Source of the DNA: Amycolatopsis sp. CA-230715
Lineage (GTDB): Bacteria > Actinomycetota > Actinomycetes > Mycobacteriales > Pseudonocardiaceae
Direction of reading: 5' to 3'
Assembly (NCBI RefSeq): GCF_018736145.1
Contig: NZ_CP059997.1
Location: 9,733,501-9,797,500 of the forward strand
Length of the DNA: 64,000 bases
Shown: positions 53,566-62,108 of the stretch, one piece after another
Layout of the letters: each line of letters begins with the position of its first letter
Position numbering within the stretch: the first letter of the stretch is position 1
Notes under the pieces: generated by a model
What the model was told of the DNA's origin: nothing
Database searches by the model: none
What the model saw: only the letters and a program-made list of their open reading frames with translations
Made by a program: the position numbers and the translations under genes

Positions 53566-54540
53566 TCACCGGACCGACCGGGACAGCGACACCCCGAAGA
53601 GCTTCCGCTCGTCGGTCCACCAGCGCTCCACCGCGAACCCCGCGTCGGCGAGTTCCGCGCCGATCCCGGCCGGGGTGAACTTCGCCGAGACCTCGGTGCG
53701 GATGTGCTCGCCCTCCTCGAACGCCACGTCGATCCCGGCGCCGGGGATGTGCACGACCATGTCCTCGCGCGCCCGCAGCCGCATCTCGATCCACGCTTCG
53801 CCCGCGTCCCAATAGGACTCGTGCGCGAAGCGATCGGGGTCGAAGTCCGCGCCGAGCCGGGCGTTGATCACCCGCAGCACGTTGCGGTTGAACTCGGCGG
53901 TCACCCCGGCCGCGTCGTCGTAGGCCCGTTCGAGGGTGACCGCGTCCTTGACGAGATCGGTGCCGAGCAGCAGCCACTCCCCTTCGTCGAGGACGTCCCG
54001 CACCGAGCGCAGGAACTTCGCCCGCTCACCGGGCAGGAAGTTGCCGATCGTGCCGCCGAGGAAGGCCACCAGGCGCGGCCGCTCGCCCGGCAGCAGATCG
54101 AGGTGCTCGGTGAAGTCGCCGACGACCCCGCGCACGGACAGGCCCGCGTACTCCGCGCCGATCGCCGCGACGGCTTCGGCCAGTGCCGACTCCGACACGT
54201 CGAGCGGGACGAATTCGTCGAGCGTGCCGTGCGCCCGCAGCCCGTCGAGCAGGAGGCGCGTCTTCTCGCTCGACCCTGAACCCAGTTCGACGAGCGTGCG
54301 CGCACCGGTCACGCGGGCGATCTCGGCGGCCTGGAGTTCGAGGACCTCCCGTTCGGACCGCGTCGGGTAGTACTCCGGCAGTGCCGTGATCTGCTCGAAC
54401 AGCTCGCTGCCGCGAGCGTCGTAGAACCACTTGGGGGGCAGCCACTTCCGCGCGGCCGTGAGTCCTTCGCGGACGTCCGCGCGCAGTGCCGCGGTCACGT
54501 CGTCGGGAGCTGAGTGGACGTCGAGATCCGGTTCGCCCAT
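53566..54540 (-). CDS. egtD: Histidine N-alpha-methyltransferase (hercynine synthase)
   Basis: Trimethylates histidine to hercynine using SAM, the first reaction specific to ergothioneine. 324 residues. Diagnostic segments: PKWFYDARGSELFEQITALPEYYPTRSE, SAM motif LVELGSGSSEKTRLLLDG, VPLDVSESALAEA, and FLGGTIGNF with the Asn/Thr/Tyr-type histidine pocket. ATG at 54540, 5 nt after egtC; last gene of egtA-B-C-D. Confidence 0.96.
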   Translation of the reverse strand: MGEPDLDVHSAPDDVTAALRADVREGLTAARKWLPPKWFYDARGSELFEQITALPEYYPTRSEREVLELQAAEIARVTGARTLVELGSGSSEKTRLLLDGLRAHGTLDEFVPLDVSESALAEAVAAIGAEYAGLSVRGVVGDFTEHLDLLPGERPRLVAFLGGTIGNFLPGERAKFLRSVRDVLDEGEWLLLGTDLVKDAVTLERAYDDAAGVTAEFNRNVLRVINARLGADFDPDRFAHESYWDAGEAWIEMRLRAREDMVVHIPGAGIDVAFEEGEHIRTEVSAKFTPAGIGAELADAGFAVERWWTDERKLFGVSLSRSVR

Positions 54541-54545
54541 GGCGG

Positions 54546-55301
54546 TCAACCGCTCCGATCTTCGGTAAGGGGGATGAGGTCGGCCGACTCGGCGGTCGCG
54601 ACCACGAGGTGGTGTTCCGGGACCGGCGTCCAGCCGGGCCCGTCGTCGAGCGGCTCGGAGGCGAGCAGGACGCCGTCGGCGTCCTGCCGCAAGGACAACG
54701 CGTGCGTCCACGTCGTCCCGATCAGCACCGAGCCGTCGGTGAGCAGGAAGTTGAGCCGCGATCCGGGCGCCGCGGCCTCCAGTTCGAGCACGAGGTCCGC
54801 GACCGCGCGGGCGGGCTCCGCGCCGTCGCGCAGCCGCGCGCGGAGCATCGCCCACACCAACGCCGAATCCGTCGGCGCCTCCAGCCGGAGCAGTTCGGTG
54901 ACGGGCAGCGCCTTCGCCATCGCCGCCATCGAATCCGGCCAGCCGCGGACCACGCCGTTGTGGCTGAACAACCAGCGCCCGTCGGTGAACGGCGCGCAGG
55001 CCGCCTCGGTGACCGGCATGCCCGGTGTGCCCGACCGCACCGCGGCCAGGAACGCCCCGCTGGCAACGGAACCGGCGAGCGCGGGCAGCGCCTCGTCCGT
55101 CCACAACGGACTCGGCCGCCGGTACCGGACGGGTTCGGCGCGCGCGTCGAACCACGCGAGCCCGAACCCGTCGGCGTTGACCGTGCCGCCGCGGCGCATG
55201 TCCGCCGGGGCGTAGGACTGGACCAGCAGGGAGTGCGGCGCCTCGAACACCGGACCGGCCGGTGAGCGCGGTGCGCCGAGGTAAGCCAGGTGGCGGCACA
55301 C
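54546..55301 (-). CDS. egtC: Gamma-glutamyl-hercynylcysteine sulfoxide amidohydrolase
   Basis: Removes the glutamyl group from the EgtB product. 251 residues. N-terminal-nucleophile (Ntn) class II amidotransferase fold: initial MCRHLAYLGAP with Cys2 as nucleophile after Met removal, GGTVNADGFGLAWF, LFSHNGVVRGW, APTDSALVWAML. It starts with GTG, 5 nt after egtB. Confidence 0.95.
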   Translation of the reverse strand: MCRHLAYLGAPRSPAGPVFEAPHSLLVQSYAPADMRRGGTVNADGFGLAWFDARAEPVRYRRPSPLWTDEALPALAGSVASGAFLAAVRSGTPGMPVTEAACAPFTDGRWLFSHNGVVRGWPDSMAAMAKALPVTELLRLEAPTDSALVWAMLRARLRDGAEPARAVADLVLELEAAAPGSRLNFLLTDGSVLIGTTWTHALSLRQDADGVLLASEPLDDGPGWTPVPEHHLVVATAESADLIPLTEDRSG

Positions 55302-55306
55302 CGGGG

Positions 55307-56662
55307 TCAGCTCACCTCACCCGGTGCGGCGTCCCGCGCGCAGCGGAACCCGGCGAAGATCTGCCGCCGGATCGGGTAGTCCCAGTTGCGGAACGTGCCC
55401 CTGATCGCCGCCGCGTCGGTGGCGAACGACCCGCCGCGCAGCACCTTGTACGCCGGGCCGAAGAACACCTCGGAGTACTCGCGGTACGGGAAGGCGGTGA
55501 AATCGGGGTAGCCGTGGAAGTCCGAGCTCGTCCACTCCCACACGTCGCCGATCAGCTGGTGCGCCCCGACCGGGGATACCCCGTCCGGGTAGGCGCCCAC
55601 TGGAGCCGGGCTCAGGTGGCGCTGCCCGAGGTTGGCCCTCGACGGCGTCGGTTCGTCATTGCCCCAAGGAAAACGGCGCGATTCCCCCGTCGCGGGGTCG
55701 AACCGCGCGGCCTTCTCCCACTCCGCCTCGGTGGGCAGCCGCCTGCCCGCCCACGCCGCGTACGCCTCGGCCTCGTAGTAGGACACGTGCACCACGGGCT
55801 GGTCCGACGGAACCCGCTCGTAAACCCCGAACCGGGTGCGCCACCACCCGCCGGACTCCCGCCGCCAGAACCGCGGCGCCGAGATCCCGTGCTCGCGCAG
55901 GTACGACCAGCCGTCCTCGCTCCACCACCGGCGTTCGCGATATCCGCCCGCATCGAGGAATTCGGCGAAGGCGCCGTTGGTCACCGGCGCGGTGTCGAGG
56001 TAGAAGGAGTCCACAGTGGTCTCGTGCGCCGGGCGCTCGTTGTCCAGCGCCCACGGTTCCGCCGAAGTGCCCATCACGAACGGGCCACCTGGCACGAACA
56101 CCTCCGGCGGCAGCGCGCCAGCCCGGCGCGGCGGCACCGGCTCCGCTTTCAGCACCGGTTCGCCCTTGCGCAGCTGGTGCGTGGCCAGCATGGTCTCGTC
56201 GTGCTGTTGCTCGTGCTGGGTGATCATGCCGAAGGCGAACGCCGACTCGGTCAGCCTGCGGCCCTCCAGCGGCGCGGTTTCCAGCACGTCGAACGCCTTC
56301 GCGCGCACCTCGCGCACGTACGCCCGCGCCTGCGCCGGATCGAGCAGCGGCAAGCCGGGCCGGTCCGCGCGGGCGTGCTTGAACGCGTCGTACAACTCGT
56401 CGATGTCGGGCCGGATCGGCGTGCGCCCGCCGACGTCCCGCACCAGCCACAGCTCCTCCTGGCTGCCGATGTGCGCGAGATCCCACACCAGCGGCGACAT
56501 CAGCTTCGAATGCTGGCGGACGAGGTCTTCGTCGCCGACCGCGTCGGTCAGCGCGGTCGAGCGGGCACGGGCGCGCGTGAGCGCTTCCGCCGCGTGCGCG
56601 CGCAGGTCCTGGACGGGCAGTTCCCGCAACGGGTTCGCCCCTTCGGCCGGGGTGACGGTCAC
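55307..56662 (-). CDS. egtB: Iron-dependent hercynine sulfoxide synthase
   Basis: Non-heme iron enzyme joining hercynine and gamma-glutamylcysteine with O2. About 451 residues from the GTG at 56662. An N-terminal DinB domain carries the metal histidines (WDLAHIGSQEELWLVRD; HEQQHDETMLATHQL). The C-terminal FGE/sulfatase-modifying domain has PVTNGAFAEFLDAGG, RLPTEAEWEKAARFD, GDVWEWTSSDFHGY and the ending IFAGFRCARD. It overlaps egtA by 4 nt (GTGA). Confidence 0.96.
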   Translation of the reverse strand: MTVTPAEGANPLRELPVQDLRAHAAEALTRARARSTALTDAVGDEDLVRQHSKLMSPLVWDLAHIGSQEELWLVRDVGGRTPIRPDIDELYDAFKHARADRPGLPLLDPAQARAYVREVRAKAFDVLETAPLEGRRLTESAFAFGMITQHEQQHDETMLATHQLRKGEPVLKAEPVPPRRAGALPPEVFVPGGPFVMGTSAEPWALDNERPAHETTVDSFYLDTAPVTNGAFAEFLDAGGYRERRWWSEDGWSYLREHGISAPRFWRRESGGWWRTRFGVYERVPSDQPVVHVSYYEAEAYAAWAGRRLPTEAEWEKAARFDPATGESRRFPWGNDEPTPSRANLGQRHLSPAPVGAYPDGVSPVGAHQLIGDVWEWTSSDFHGYPDFTAFPYREYSEVFFGPAYKVLRGGSFATDAAAIRGTFRNWDYPIRRQIFAGFRCARDAAPGEVS

Positions 56663-57930
56663 GACCGGTCTCCCTTCTTCGCAGCGAGCTTTTGCACGTT
56701 CTCGGTGATTTCGGCGATCTCCGCCTCGGGCAGGCCCGTGCCGGGCAGCGCCGCGCAGCCGAGATCGGCCACGGCCCGTGCCACGGCGGCGATACCGGGA
56801 TGGGCCATGCCGTCGCGCGCGGCACGGCGCCAGCGCCGCGCCACCGGCTCGCACACCGCTCGCACCTGGTCCACTGTGGACGGTTCGGCGAGCAGCGCGG
56901 TCAGCAGCGCGACCGGGTGCAGCCAGTCGGCAGGCCGCTGCGCGTCCAGGTAGCGCACCTCGAGGTAGCCGTGCGGGCGCACCGGCGTGAACATCGTCGT
57001 CAGGTGGTAGGCGAGATCGGCCTTCGTCGGCCTGCCCAGCTCCTCGCCACCACCGTCGACCCAGTCGGCGAAGGTCAGGCCCGGCGGCGCGTCCCACTCG
57101 GCGGAGGACCGCGGGAACACCATCAGCGGGGTGTCCATGATGCGCCGCGCCCAGTCCGTCGCCGGATCCGCCGACGGCGCCGCGGCGAAGGTGCGCGCGC
57201 GTTCCGTGCGCATCACCGCGTCCCACCGCGCGGACGCGAGCCCGGTGTCGCGACCGGCGTGGTGGCGCGAGTTCGCGAAGAGCGCGAGCAGCGGCGGGCC
57301 CAGCGCGTGCACCGCGGCCCAGCGCGCGGCGGCTTCGGCCGCCTCGCCGGTGTCGACGCAGACCTGCAGCCCGGCCGTGCTGGCCATCATGGTGATGCCG
57401 CCGGTGCCGAGCGGGCCGAACCGCCGTTCCATGGCCGCGTAGCGCTCGGTTTCGAGCACCCTGGCCGGCGGGCGGTGCGCGTCGATACCCGTTTCGCCGA
57501 GGACGAGCCCGGCGCGGGCGAGAAGTTCGCGGAGGTGGGCGAGATCGGCGGAGACGACTTCGGCGAGCCTGCGCAACGAGGGCTGCGGGAGTGCCGAGAT
57601 CTCCACCTGGCATCCCGGCTCGAGACTGAGCGGGGAACCGGCGGGCAACGGCTCCGCGGGGCTGTCCGCGCGGAGCGTGCGGGGGGTGTGCGGGCCGAGC
57701 GCACGGGCGAGATCGGCGGTGTGGAGCGGTCTTCGCGGATCTCCGGCGTGGTGGACGGTGTACTCCAGTTCGACGCCGAGCAGCCGCGGTGGGCCGTGCT
57801 TGAAGCACACCGAGGCCACGTAGGCCTCACCCTCCGCGCGGTCGGAGATCACCTCCTCCGCCAGCTCGGATGAGGTGATCGCGTGGCCGGAATCGGTGAT
57901 ACGGGGGGAAAGCGCGTGAATCGCTGTCAT
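56659..57930 (-). CDS. egtA: Glutamate-cysteine ligase of ergothioneine synthesis
   Basis: Makes gamma-glutamylcysteine, the sulfur donor for EgtB. About 423 residues from the ATG at 57930 with GGAG before it. GCS2-type fold: LLGVELEYTVHHAGDP, LEPGCQVEISALPQPSL, GITMMASTAGLQVCVDTG, RPHGYLEVRYLDAQRP. Upstream 157 nt up to LysR show no further gene. First gene of egtABCD. No egtE (PLP lyase) is seen in the window. Confidence 0.95.
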   Translation of the reverse strand: MTAIHALSPRITDSGHAITSSELAEEVISDRAEGEAYVASVCFKHGPPRLLGVELEYTVHHAGDPRRPLHTADLARALGPHTPRTLRADSPAEPLPAGSPLSLEPGCQVEISALPQPSLRRLAEVVSADLAHLRELLARAGLVLGETGIDAHRPPARVLETERYAAMERRFGPLGTGGITMMASTAGLQVCVDTGEAAEAAARWAAVHALGPPLLALFANSRHHAGRDTGLASARWDAVMRTERARTFAAAPSADPATDWARRIMDTPLMVFPRSSAEWDAPPGLTFADWVDGGGEELGRPTKADLAYHLTTMFTPVRPHGYLEVRYLDAQRPADWLHPVALLTALLAEPSTVDQVRAVCEPVARRWRRAARDGMAHPGIAAVARAVADLGCAALPGTGLPEAEIAEITENVQKLAAKKGDRS

Positions 57931-58087
57931 CACTCCGCCCTGTCCATGACGTGGGAGCAGTTGACTTCGGACGCTACACGCGGGGTACGACATTTTCAGC
58001 TCACCGTCCCGCCGGGCAGGACCGCGCGCTCACGGTGCAGGATCGCCACCCGGACGGCCTCACCCGGTCAGGGCAACCGATCGGCCG

Positions 58088-59011
58088 TTACGGGAGGGTC
58101 TGCTCGGTGCCGAGCCCCAGTTCGGCCGCGGCCGTCCGCACCGCCTCGATCACCAGCTGGAGCGACGCGCGCCGCAGTGCCGTGGTGCGGTAGGCGATCG
58201 ACACGGTGCGCATCACCGGTGTGCTCAGCGCGACGACGTCGACGCCGGGAGGGCGGTGCGTCAGCCCCAGATCCGACACCAGGGTGATTCCGAGCCCGGC
58301 GCCGACCATCGCCATCGCGGTCGGCTGCTCCCCCACCTCGTGGTCGATCTTCGGCTCGAAGCCGTGCCTGCGGCAGGCGTTGCGGATCGCGCGCCCGAAG
58401 TGGCTCTTCGGGCTGGCCAGTATCCACGGGTGGTCGGCGAGGTCGAGCAGCGCGACCGAGTCCCCCGGCAGGGATCCCGCCGGCACCGCCGCGTGCAGCC
58501 GCTCGACGGCGATCACGGCGCGTTCGAGCCCGGCGTCCCACGGCATCGGCGCGTCGGAATAGTCGATCACGAACGAAAAGTCGAGCGCGCCGTCCCGCAC
58601 CGCGTCCGCGGTGTCCTCCGGCGCGAGTTCCTTGGTGCGCACCACGATCCCGGGGTGCGACTGCTGCAGCGAGTTGAGCGCGGTGGGCAGCAGGCCGGAG
58701 GCGACCGACGCCCACACGCCCGCGGTCAGCCGGACCGCCACGGTGTCCTGCGCCTCCTCGAGCGCCAGCGTCGCCCGTTCGACGGAGCCGAGGATCAGCT
58801 CGGCGTGCTCGGTCAGCAGCACGCCGAGCTCGGTCAGCTGGACGCGTCTGCCCAGCCGCTCGAACAACTTCGCCCCCACGTCCCGTTCCAGCTGCGCGAG
58901 TTGCTGCGACACGGCGGAGGCCGTGTAGTGCAACGCGGCCGCCGCCGCGGTGACCGTCCCGCGGCGTTCCAGTTCGCGGAGCATCCGCAAGCGGTGCAAC
59001 GAAAGCTCCAT
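58088..59011 (-). CDS. LysR-family regulator
   Basis: 307 residues. N-terminal HTH: LHRLRMLRELERRGTVTAAAAALHYTASAVSQQLAQLERDVGAKLF; then a type-2 periplasmic-binding-like co-inducer domain (LTAGVWASVASGLLPTALNSL, DLADHPWILASPKS, AMVGAGLGITLVSDLG). Divergent from the dehydrogenase gene, the typical position of an activator of its neighbour; a T-N11-A-type dyad lies between them. Confidence 0.92.
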   Translation of the reverse strand: MELSLHRLRMLRELERRGTVTAAAAALHYTASAVSQQLAQLERDVGAKLFERLGRRVQLTELGVLLTEHAELILGSVERATLALEEAQDTVAVRLTAGVWASVASGLLPTALNSLQQSHPGIVVRTKELAPEDTADAVRDGALDFSFVIDYSDAPMPWDAGLERAVIAVERLHAAVPAGSLPGDSVALLDLADHPWILASPKSHFGRAIRNACRRHGFEPKIDHEVGEQPTAMAMVGAGLGITLVSDLGLTHRPPGVDVVALSTPVMRTVSIAYRTTALRRASLQLVIEAVRTAAAELGLGTEQTLP

Positions 59012-59032
59012 GCACCAACCCTAAACGGAACC

Positions 59033-59053
59033 GTCCATGATCTTTAACTGGAC
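59033..59053. promoter_or_regulatory. LysR-type operator GTCCA-N11-TGGAC
   Basis: Perfect 5+5 dyad with an AT-rich 11-nt centre, just 22 nt before the LysR start in the divergent region. This matches the T-N11-A architecture of LysR binding sites. Confidence 0.65.
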
Positions 59054-59254
59054 GCGCGCGCGGCCGCGGCCCCACTCTGGTGGTACCGGGACGGGCGGAG
59101 TGCCCGCGCCGGGAACCGGGCCCGTTCGCCCCAACGCACCGACGCCATCGCCGGTCGGTTCCGCCTGCGCGGAAACCACCCGGCGTGCTCGGTCGTGCCC
59201 GCGAACGGAGACCGAGGCAATGCCGTCGAGAAGCGAAGCTTGGAGGTGGGTCGA

Positions 59255-60502
59255 GTGACCACGATGCAGAACCCTTCGGACCAGCCGACGATCGTGCGTG
59301 CGGGGGCGGACGAAGGTGTTGCCACCGAACCACTCCTCCGGCTCACCTGGACCGACCCGGTCACCGGCTGCCGCGGCTACCTCGTGGTGCACACGCTGGT
59401 CAACACCCTGGCCACCGGTGGCACGCGGATGCGCGCCGGCTGCACGATGACCGAGGTCGAGGACCTGGCGCGCGGCATGGCCAACAAGACGGCCACCTTC
59501 AACCTGCCGGTCGGCGGCGCGAAGGGCGGTATCGACTTCGACCCGAAGGACCCGCGCGCGTTCGAGGTGCTCGAGCGGTTCTGCACGGCGATGCGGCCGT
59601 GGCTGGACGCGCACTGGGTGACCGCCGAAGACCTCGGCGTCCCGCAGCACCTGATCGACGAGGTGTTCGCGAAGCTGGGCCTCGGCCAGTCCTACCACGC
59701 CGCGATCAGCCGAGCGGTCGATCCGGAGCGCACCCTGCGCCGCGTGCAGGCGGGGCTCAACGCGCCCGTCCCCGGCGGTCTGCTGCTCGGTGACGTCATC
59801 GGCGGCTACGGCGTCGCACAGGCCTGCCTCGGCGTTTCCGCGGCGTGGGAGCGGCCCGCCGCCGACACCACGGTCGCCATCCAGGGCATCGGCACCATGG
59901 GCGGCGGCGCCGCGTGGTACCTGCATGAGGCCGGGGTCCGCGTGGTCGCGGTCGCCGACGCCGCGGGCACCCTGCACGACCCCGAAGGCCTCGACATCCC
60001 GGCACTGCTGGACCTTCGCGACGCCTACGGCGAAATCGACCGCTCGCGCGTGCCGGAGCACGTGGCGCGCCTGCCGCGCGAGGCGATCGTTTCGACGGAC
60101 GCGGACATCTTCGTGCCCGCCGCCATCTCCTACGCGATCACCGAGCAGAACGTGGGCGAGGTCGCGGCGAAGGTCGTGATCGAGGCGGCGAACGCGGCGA
60201 CGACCCCGGCGGCCGAGGCCGCGTTGTCCGCGCGCGAAATCCCGGTGATCCCGGACTTCGTGGCGAACGCGGGTGCCGCCGCGTGGGCGTGGTGGCTGCT
60301 GCTCGGCGAGGTCGGCGCCGATCCCGCCGACTCGTTCCTGCGGCTGCGCACCGAGATGCAGGCGCGCATCGCGCTGCTGATGGGCAGCTGGGCGATGGAC
60401 CGGATCCCGCCGAGGGCCACCGGCCTGCGGCTGGCCGCGGACAACCGCGCGGAACGCCTCGCGCAGCAGGGCGGGGTCGACGCGCCCGTCGTGATCCCCT
60501 GA
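59255..60502 (+). CDS. Glu/Leu/Phe/Val dehydrogenase
   Basis: 415 residues from the GTG at 59255 (GGAGG 8 nt before it). Catalyses NAD(P)-linked oxidative deamination of an amino acid. Motifs: GTRMRAGCTMTEVEDLARGMANKTATFNLPVGGAKGGI, with the catalytic Lys and the PVGGAKGG signature, then the Rossmann motif AIQGIGTMGGGAAWYL. The substrate could be leucine, valine, phenylalanine or glutamate; I do not assign it. The divergent LysR probably regulates it. A hairpin terminator follows. Confidence 0.92.
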   Translation: MTTMQNPSDQPTIVRAGADEGVATEPLLRLTWTDPVTGCRGYLVVHTLVNTLATGGTRMRAGCTMTEVEDLARGMANKTATFNLPVGGAKGGIDFDPKDPRAFEVLERFCTAMRPWLDAHWVTAEDLGVPQHLIDEVFAKLGLGQSYHAAISRAVDPERTLRRVQAGLNAPVPGGLLLGDVIGGYGVAQACLGVSAAWERPAADTTVAIQGIGTMGGGAAWYLHEAGVRVVAVADAAGTLHDPEGLDIPALLDLRDAYGEIDRSRVPEHVARLPREAIVSTDADIFVPAAISYAITEQNVGEVAAKVVIEAANAATTPAAEAALSAREIPVIPDFVANAGAAAWAWWLLLGEVGADPADSFLRLRTEMQARIALLMGSWAMDRIPPRATGLRLAADNRAERLAQQGGVDAPVVIP

Positions 60503-60504
60503 CC

Positions 60505-60528
60505 GGGAGGCGGCCCCGGCCGCCTCCC
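60505..60528 (+). terminator. Hairpin terminator after the dehydrogenase gene
   Basis: 11-bp stem 60505-60515 with 60518-60528, GC-only, 3 nt after the stop codon. Little U tract. Confidence 0.7.
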
Positions 60529-60541
60529 CACGGGAAAGTCA

Positions 60542-60557
60542 CAGTACGTACGTACGG
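60542..60557 (+). promoter_or_regulatory. AcnR-type operator upstream of acnR
   Basis: CAGTACGTACGTACGG matches the AcnR consensus CAGNACnnncGTACTG except for one base, and lies 38 nt before the acnR start. It suggests autoregulation, and parallels the better site at acn. Confidence 0.65.
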
Positions 60558-60594
60558 ATTGCGTGGCCGTGGTGTCCGATGACAGGATCACAGG

Positions 60595-61164
60595 ATGCCA
60601 CGGGTCAGCCAGGATCACCTCGACGCACGACGGCGCCAGATCCTCGACGGCTCGCGGGTGTGTTTCGCGCGCTACGGGTACGAGGGTGCCACGGTCCGGC
60701 GCCTGGAGGAAGCCACCGGGCTGTCCCGCGGCGCGATCTTCCACCACTTCCGCGACAAGGAGTCGCTGTTCCTCGCGCTCGCCGAGGACGACGCGGTGCA
60801 GATGGCCGACGTGGTCGCCGCGCAGGGCCTCGTGCAGGTGATGCGCGATCTGCTCGCCGGCGGCAGCGAGCACCCCGCGGACTGGCTCGGCACGCGGCTC
60901 GAGGTGTCGCGGCGGCTGCGCACCGATCCCGAGTTCCGCGGCCGCTGGGCCGAACGGTCGAAGCAGCTGACCACCGCCACCCGGCAGCGCCTGCTGCGCC
61001 AGCGCGAGGCCGGGAAGCTACGCGACGACGTGGACGTCGACGTGCTGACCGCGTTTCTGGAACTCGTGCTGGAGGGCCTCGTCTCCCACCTGGCGATGGG
61101 CCTGCCCGCCGACGATCTCGAACCCGTGCTGAACCTGGTCGAGGAGACCGTGCGCCGCCACTAG
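60595..61164 (+). CDS. acnR: AcnR-type TetR repressor of aconitase
   Basis: 189 residues. The HTH segment YGYEGATVRRLEEATGLSRGAIFHHFRDKESLFLALAEDDA is nearly identical to the corynebacterial AcnR pattern, and the C-terminal part (DWLGTRLEVSRRLRTDPEFRGRWAE, LETVLDG-like LELVLEGLVSHLAMG) follows the same family. AcnR represses acn in Corynebacterium and responds to citrate/iron. In other Actinobacteria it lies next to acn; here it is 12 kb away, but AcnR-type sites precede both genes. ATG at 60595. Confidence 0.85.
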   Translation: MPRVSQDHLDARRRQILDGSRVCFARYGYEGATVRRLEEATGLSRGAIFHHFRDKESLFLALAEDDAVQMADVVAAQGLVQVMRDLLAGGSEHPADWLGTRLEVSRRLRTDPEFRGRWAERSKQLTTATRQRLLRQREAGKLRDDVDVDVLTAFLELVLEGLVSHLAMGLPADDLEPVLNLVEETVRRH

Positions 61165-61186
61165 GCGCGTCCCGGGCAGCGGCATG

Positions 61187-61209
61187 CCGTGAAGGTGGCC
61201 ATCAGGGGC
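61187..61209. repeat. Degenerate copy of the intergenic palindromic repeat
   Basis: CCGTGAAGGTGGCC-ATC-AGGGGC resembles the 21-bp units at 1548-1705 and 19050-19474. It lies between the convergent acnR and thioesterase genes and overlaps the stop codon of the latter. Confidence 0.6.
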
Positions 61210-62041
61210 GTTCGACCGCGTGTCCGCGCGGGACTCGGACCGAGGCGAGCTGGGTGGCCTGCCCGACGAGGCGGCCCTTCGCGTCCCAGGCGTGCGCGGT
61301 CTCGTCCATCCGGTCGCCGCCGATCTCGGTCGCGGCCATCCTGACCCGGACCGGTCCCGGTGCGGGCAGCCGTCGCAGGTAGGCGCTGAACTGCACGGTC
61401 GGCGCCCAGCCCGGTACCCCGAGGTCGTAGGAGACCGGTGGCACCGGGTCGAGTGCCACCAGCAGGCTCAGCGGGTCCCAGTCGGCCCCGTTCGCGAGGC
61501 GTTGCCAGCCCGCGAGCACACCCGCGCCCGACGGCTTCCCCACCGCGAAACCGAGCCCTGCCGGATCGAGGCGCTGGTCGACGACCTCCATCAGGGGCAC
61601 GCGGAAGTCCGCGCCGGGTACCTCGGGCGGGTTGCGGACGCAGTCCGCCTCATCCGGAATCTCGACCGGTTCCGCCCGTGACCACCACGCGTCGGTTTCG
61701 TCGAGCTTTCCTTGCACGATCAGCGCTTCGACGCACGGCGACCCGTCCTGCGCCAGCCTGGCGCGCAGCTGCGTGGCCCCCCGCCCGGCGCGCAGGAGTT
61801 CGACCTCGACGTCGGCCGCACCGGGCGCGGGCGCCTGGATGAACGAAGCGCTGACGGCGGTCGGATGCGGGTGCGCCTCCCCCGCCACCCGCGCCGCCGC
61901 GCGCCCGAGCACCGCCAGCAGGTACCCGCCGTGCAGCTTCGTGCCCACGGCCCAGCCGGGGTCCAGTTCGGCGCCGAACCGGTGGCCCGATGCCGTGCCC
62001 TGCCGCGGTTCGACCGCGGTCGCCGTCTCGAAATCCGTCAT
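61202..62041 (-). CDS. Thioesterase-family protein (TesB-like)
   Basis: 279 residues with the double hot-dog plan: a lysine/glycine segment WAVGTKLHGGYLLAVLGRAAARVA, then PTAVSASFIQAPAPGAADVEVELLRAGR, and a second half with PTVQFSAYLRRLPAPGPVRVRMAA and WDAKGRLVGQATQLASV. Probably hydrolyses acyl-CoAs. ATG at 62041; divergent from a TetR gene with a nested operator between them, so it is a candidate target of that repressor. Confidence 0.85.
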   Translation of the reverse strand: MTDFETATAVEPRQGTASGHRFGAELDPGWAVGTKLHGGYLLAVLGRAAARVAGEAHPHPTAVSASFIQAPAPGAADVEVELLRAGRGATQLRARLAQDGSPCVEALIVQGKLDETDAWWSRAEPVEIPDEADCVRNPPEVPGADFRVPLMEVVDQRLDPAGLGFAVGKPSGAGVLAGWQRLANGADWDPLSLLVALDPVPPVSYDLGVPGWAPTVQFSAYLRRLPAPGPVRVRMAATEIGGDRMDETAHAWDAKGRLVGQATQLASVRVPRGHAVERP

Positions 62042-62071
62042 CGTGAATCGCGCTCCGTTCGTCTCCCCACC

Positions 62072-62106
62072 GAGGTTGACAGCGTCAACTTGACGATGTC
62101 AACCTC
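62072..62106. promoter_or_regulatory. 35-bp nested operator in the thioesterase/TetR divergent region
   Basis: Outer perfect dyad GAGGTTGACA (62072-62081) / TGTCAACCTC (62097-62106) and inner dyad CGTCAA-C-TTGACG (62083-62095), both centred on 62089. It ends 2 nt before the TetR start codon and begins 30 nt from the thioesterase start. Confidence 0.85.
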
Positions 62107-62108
62107 AT

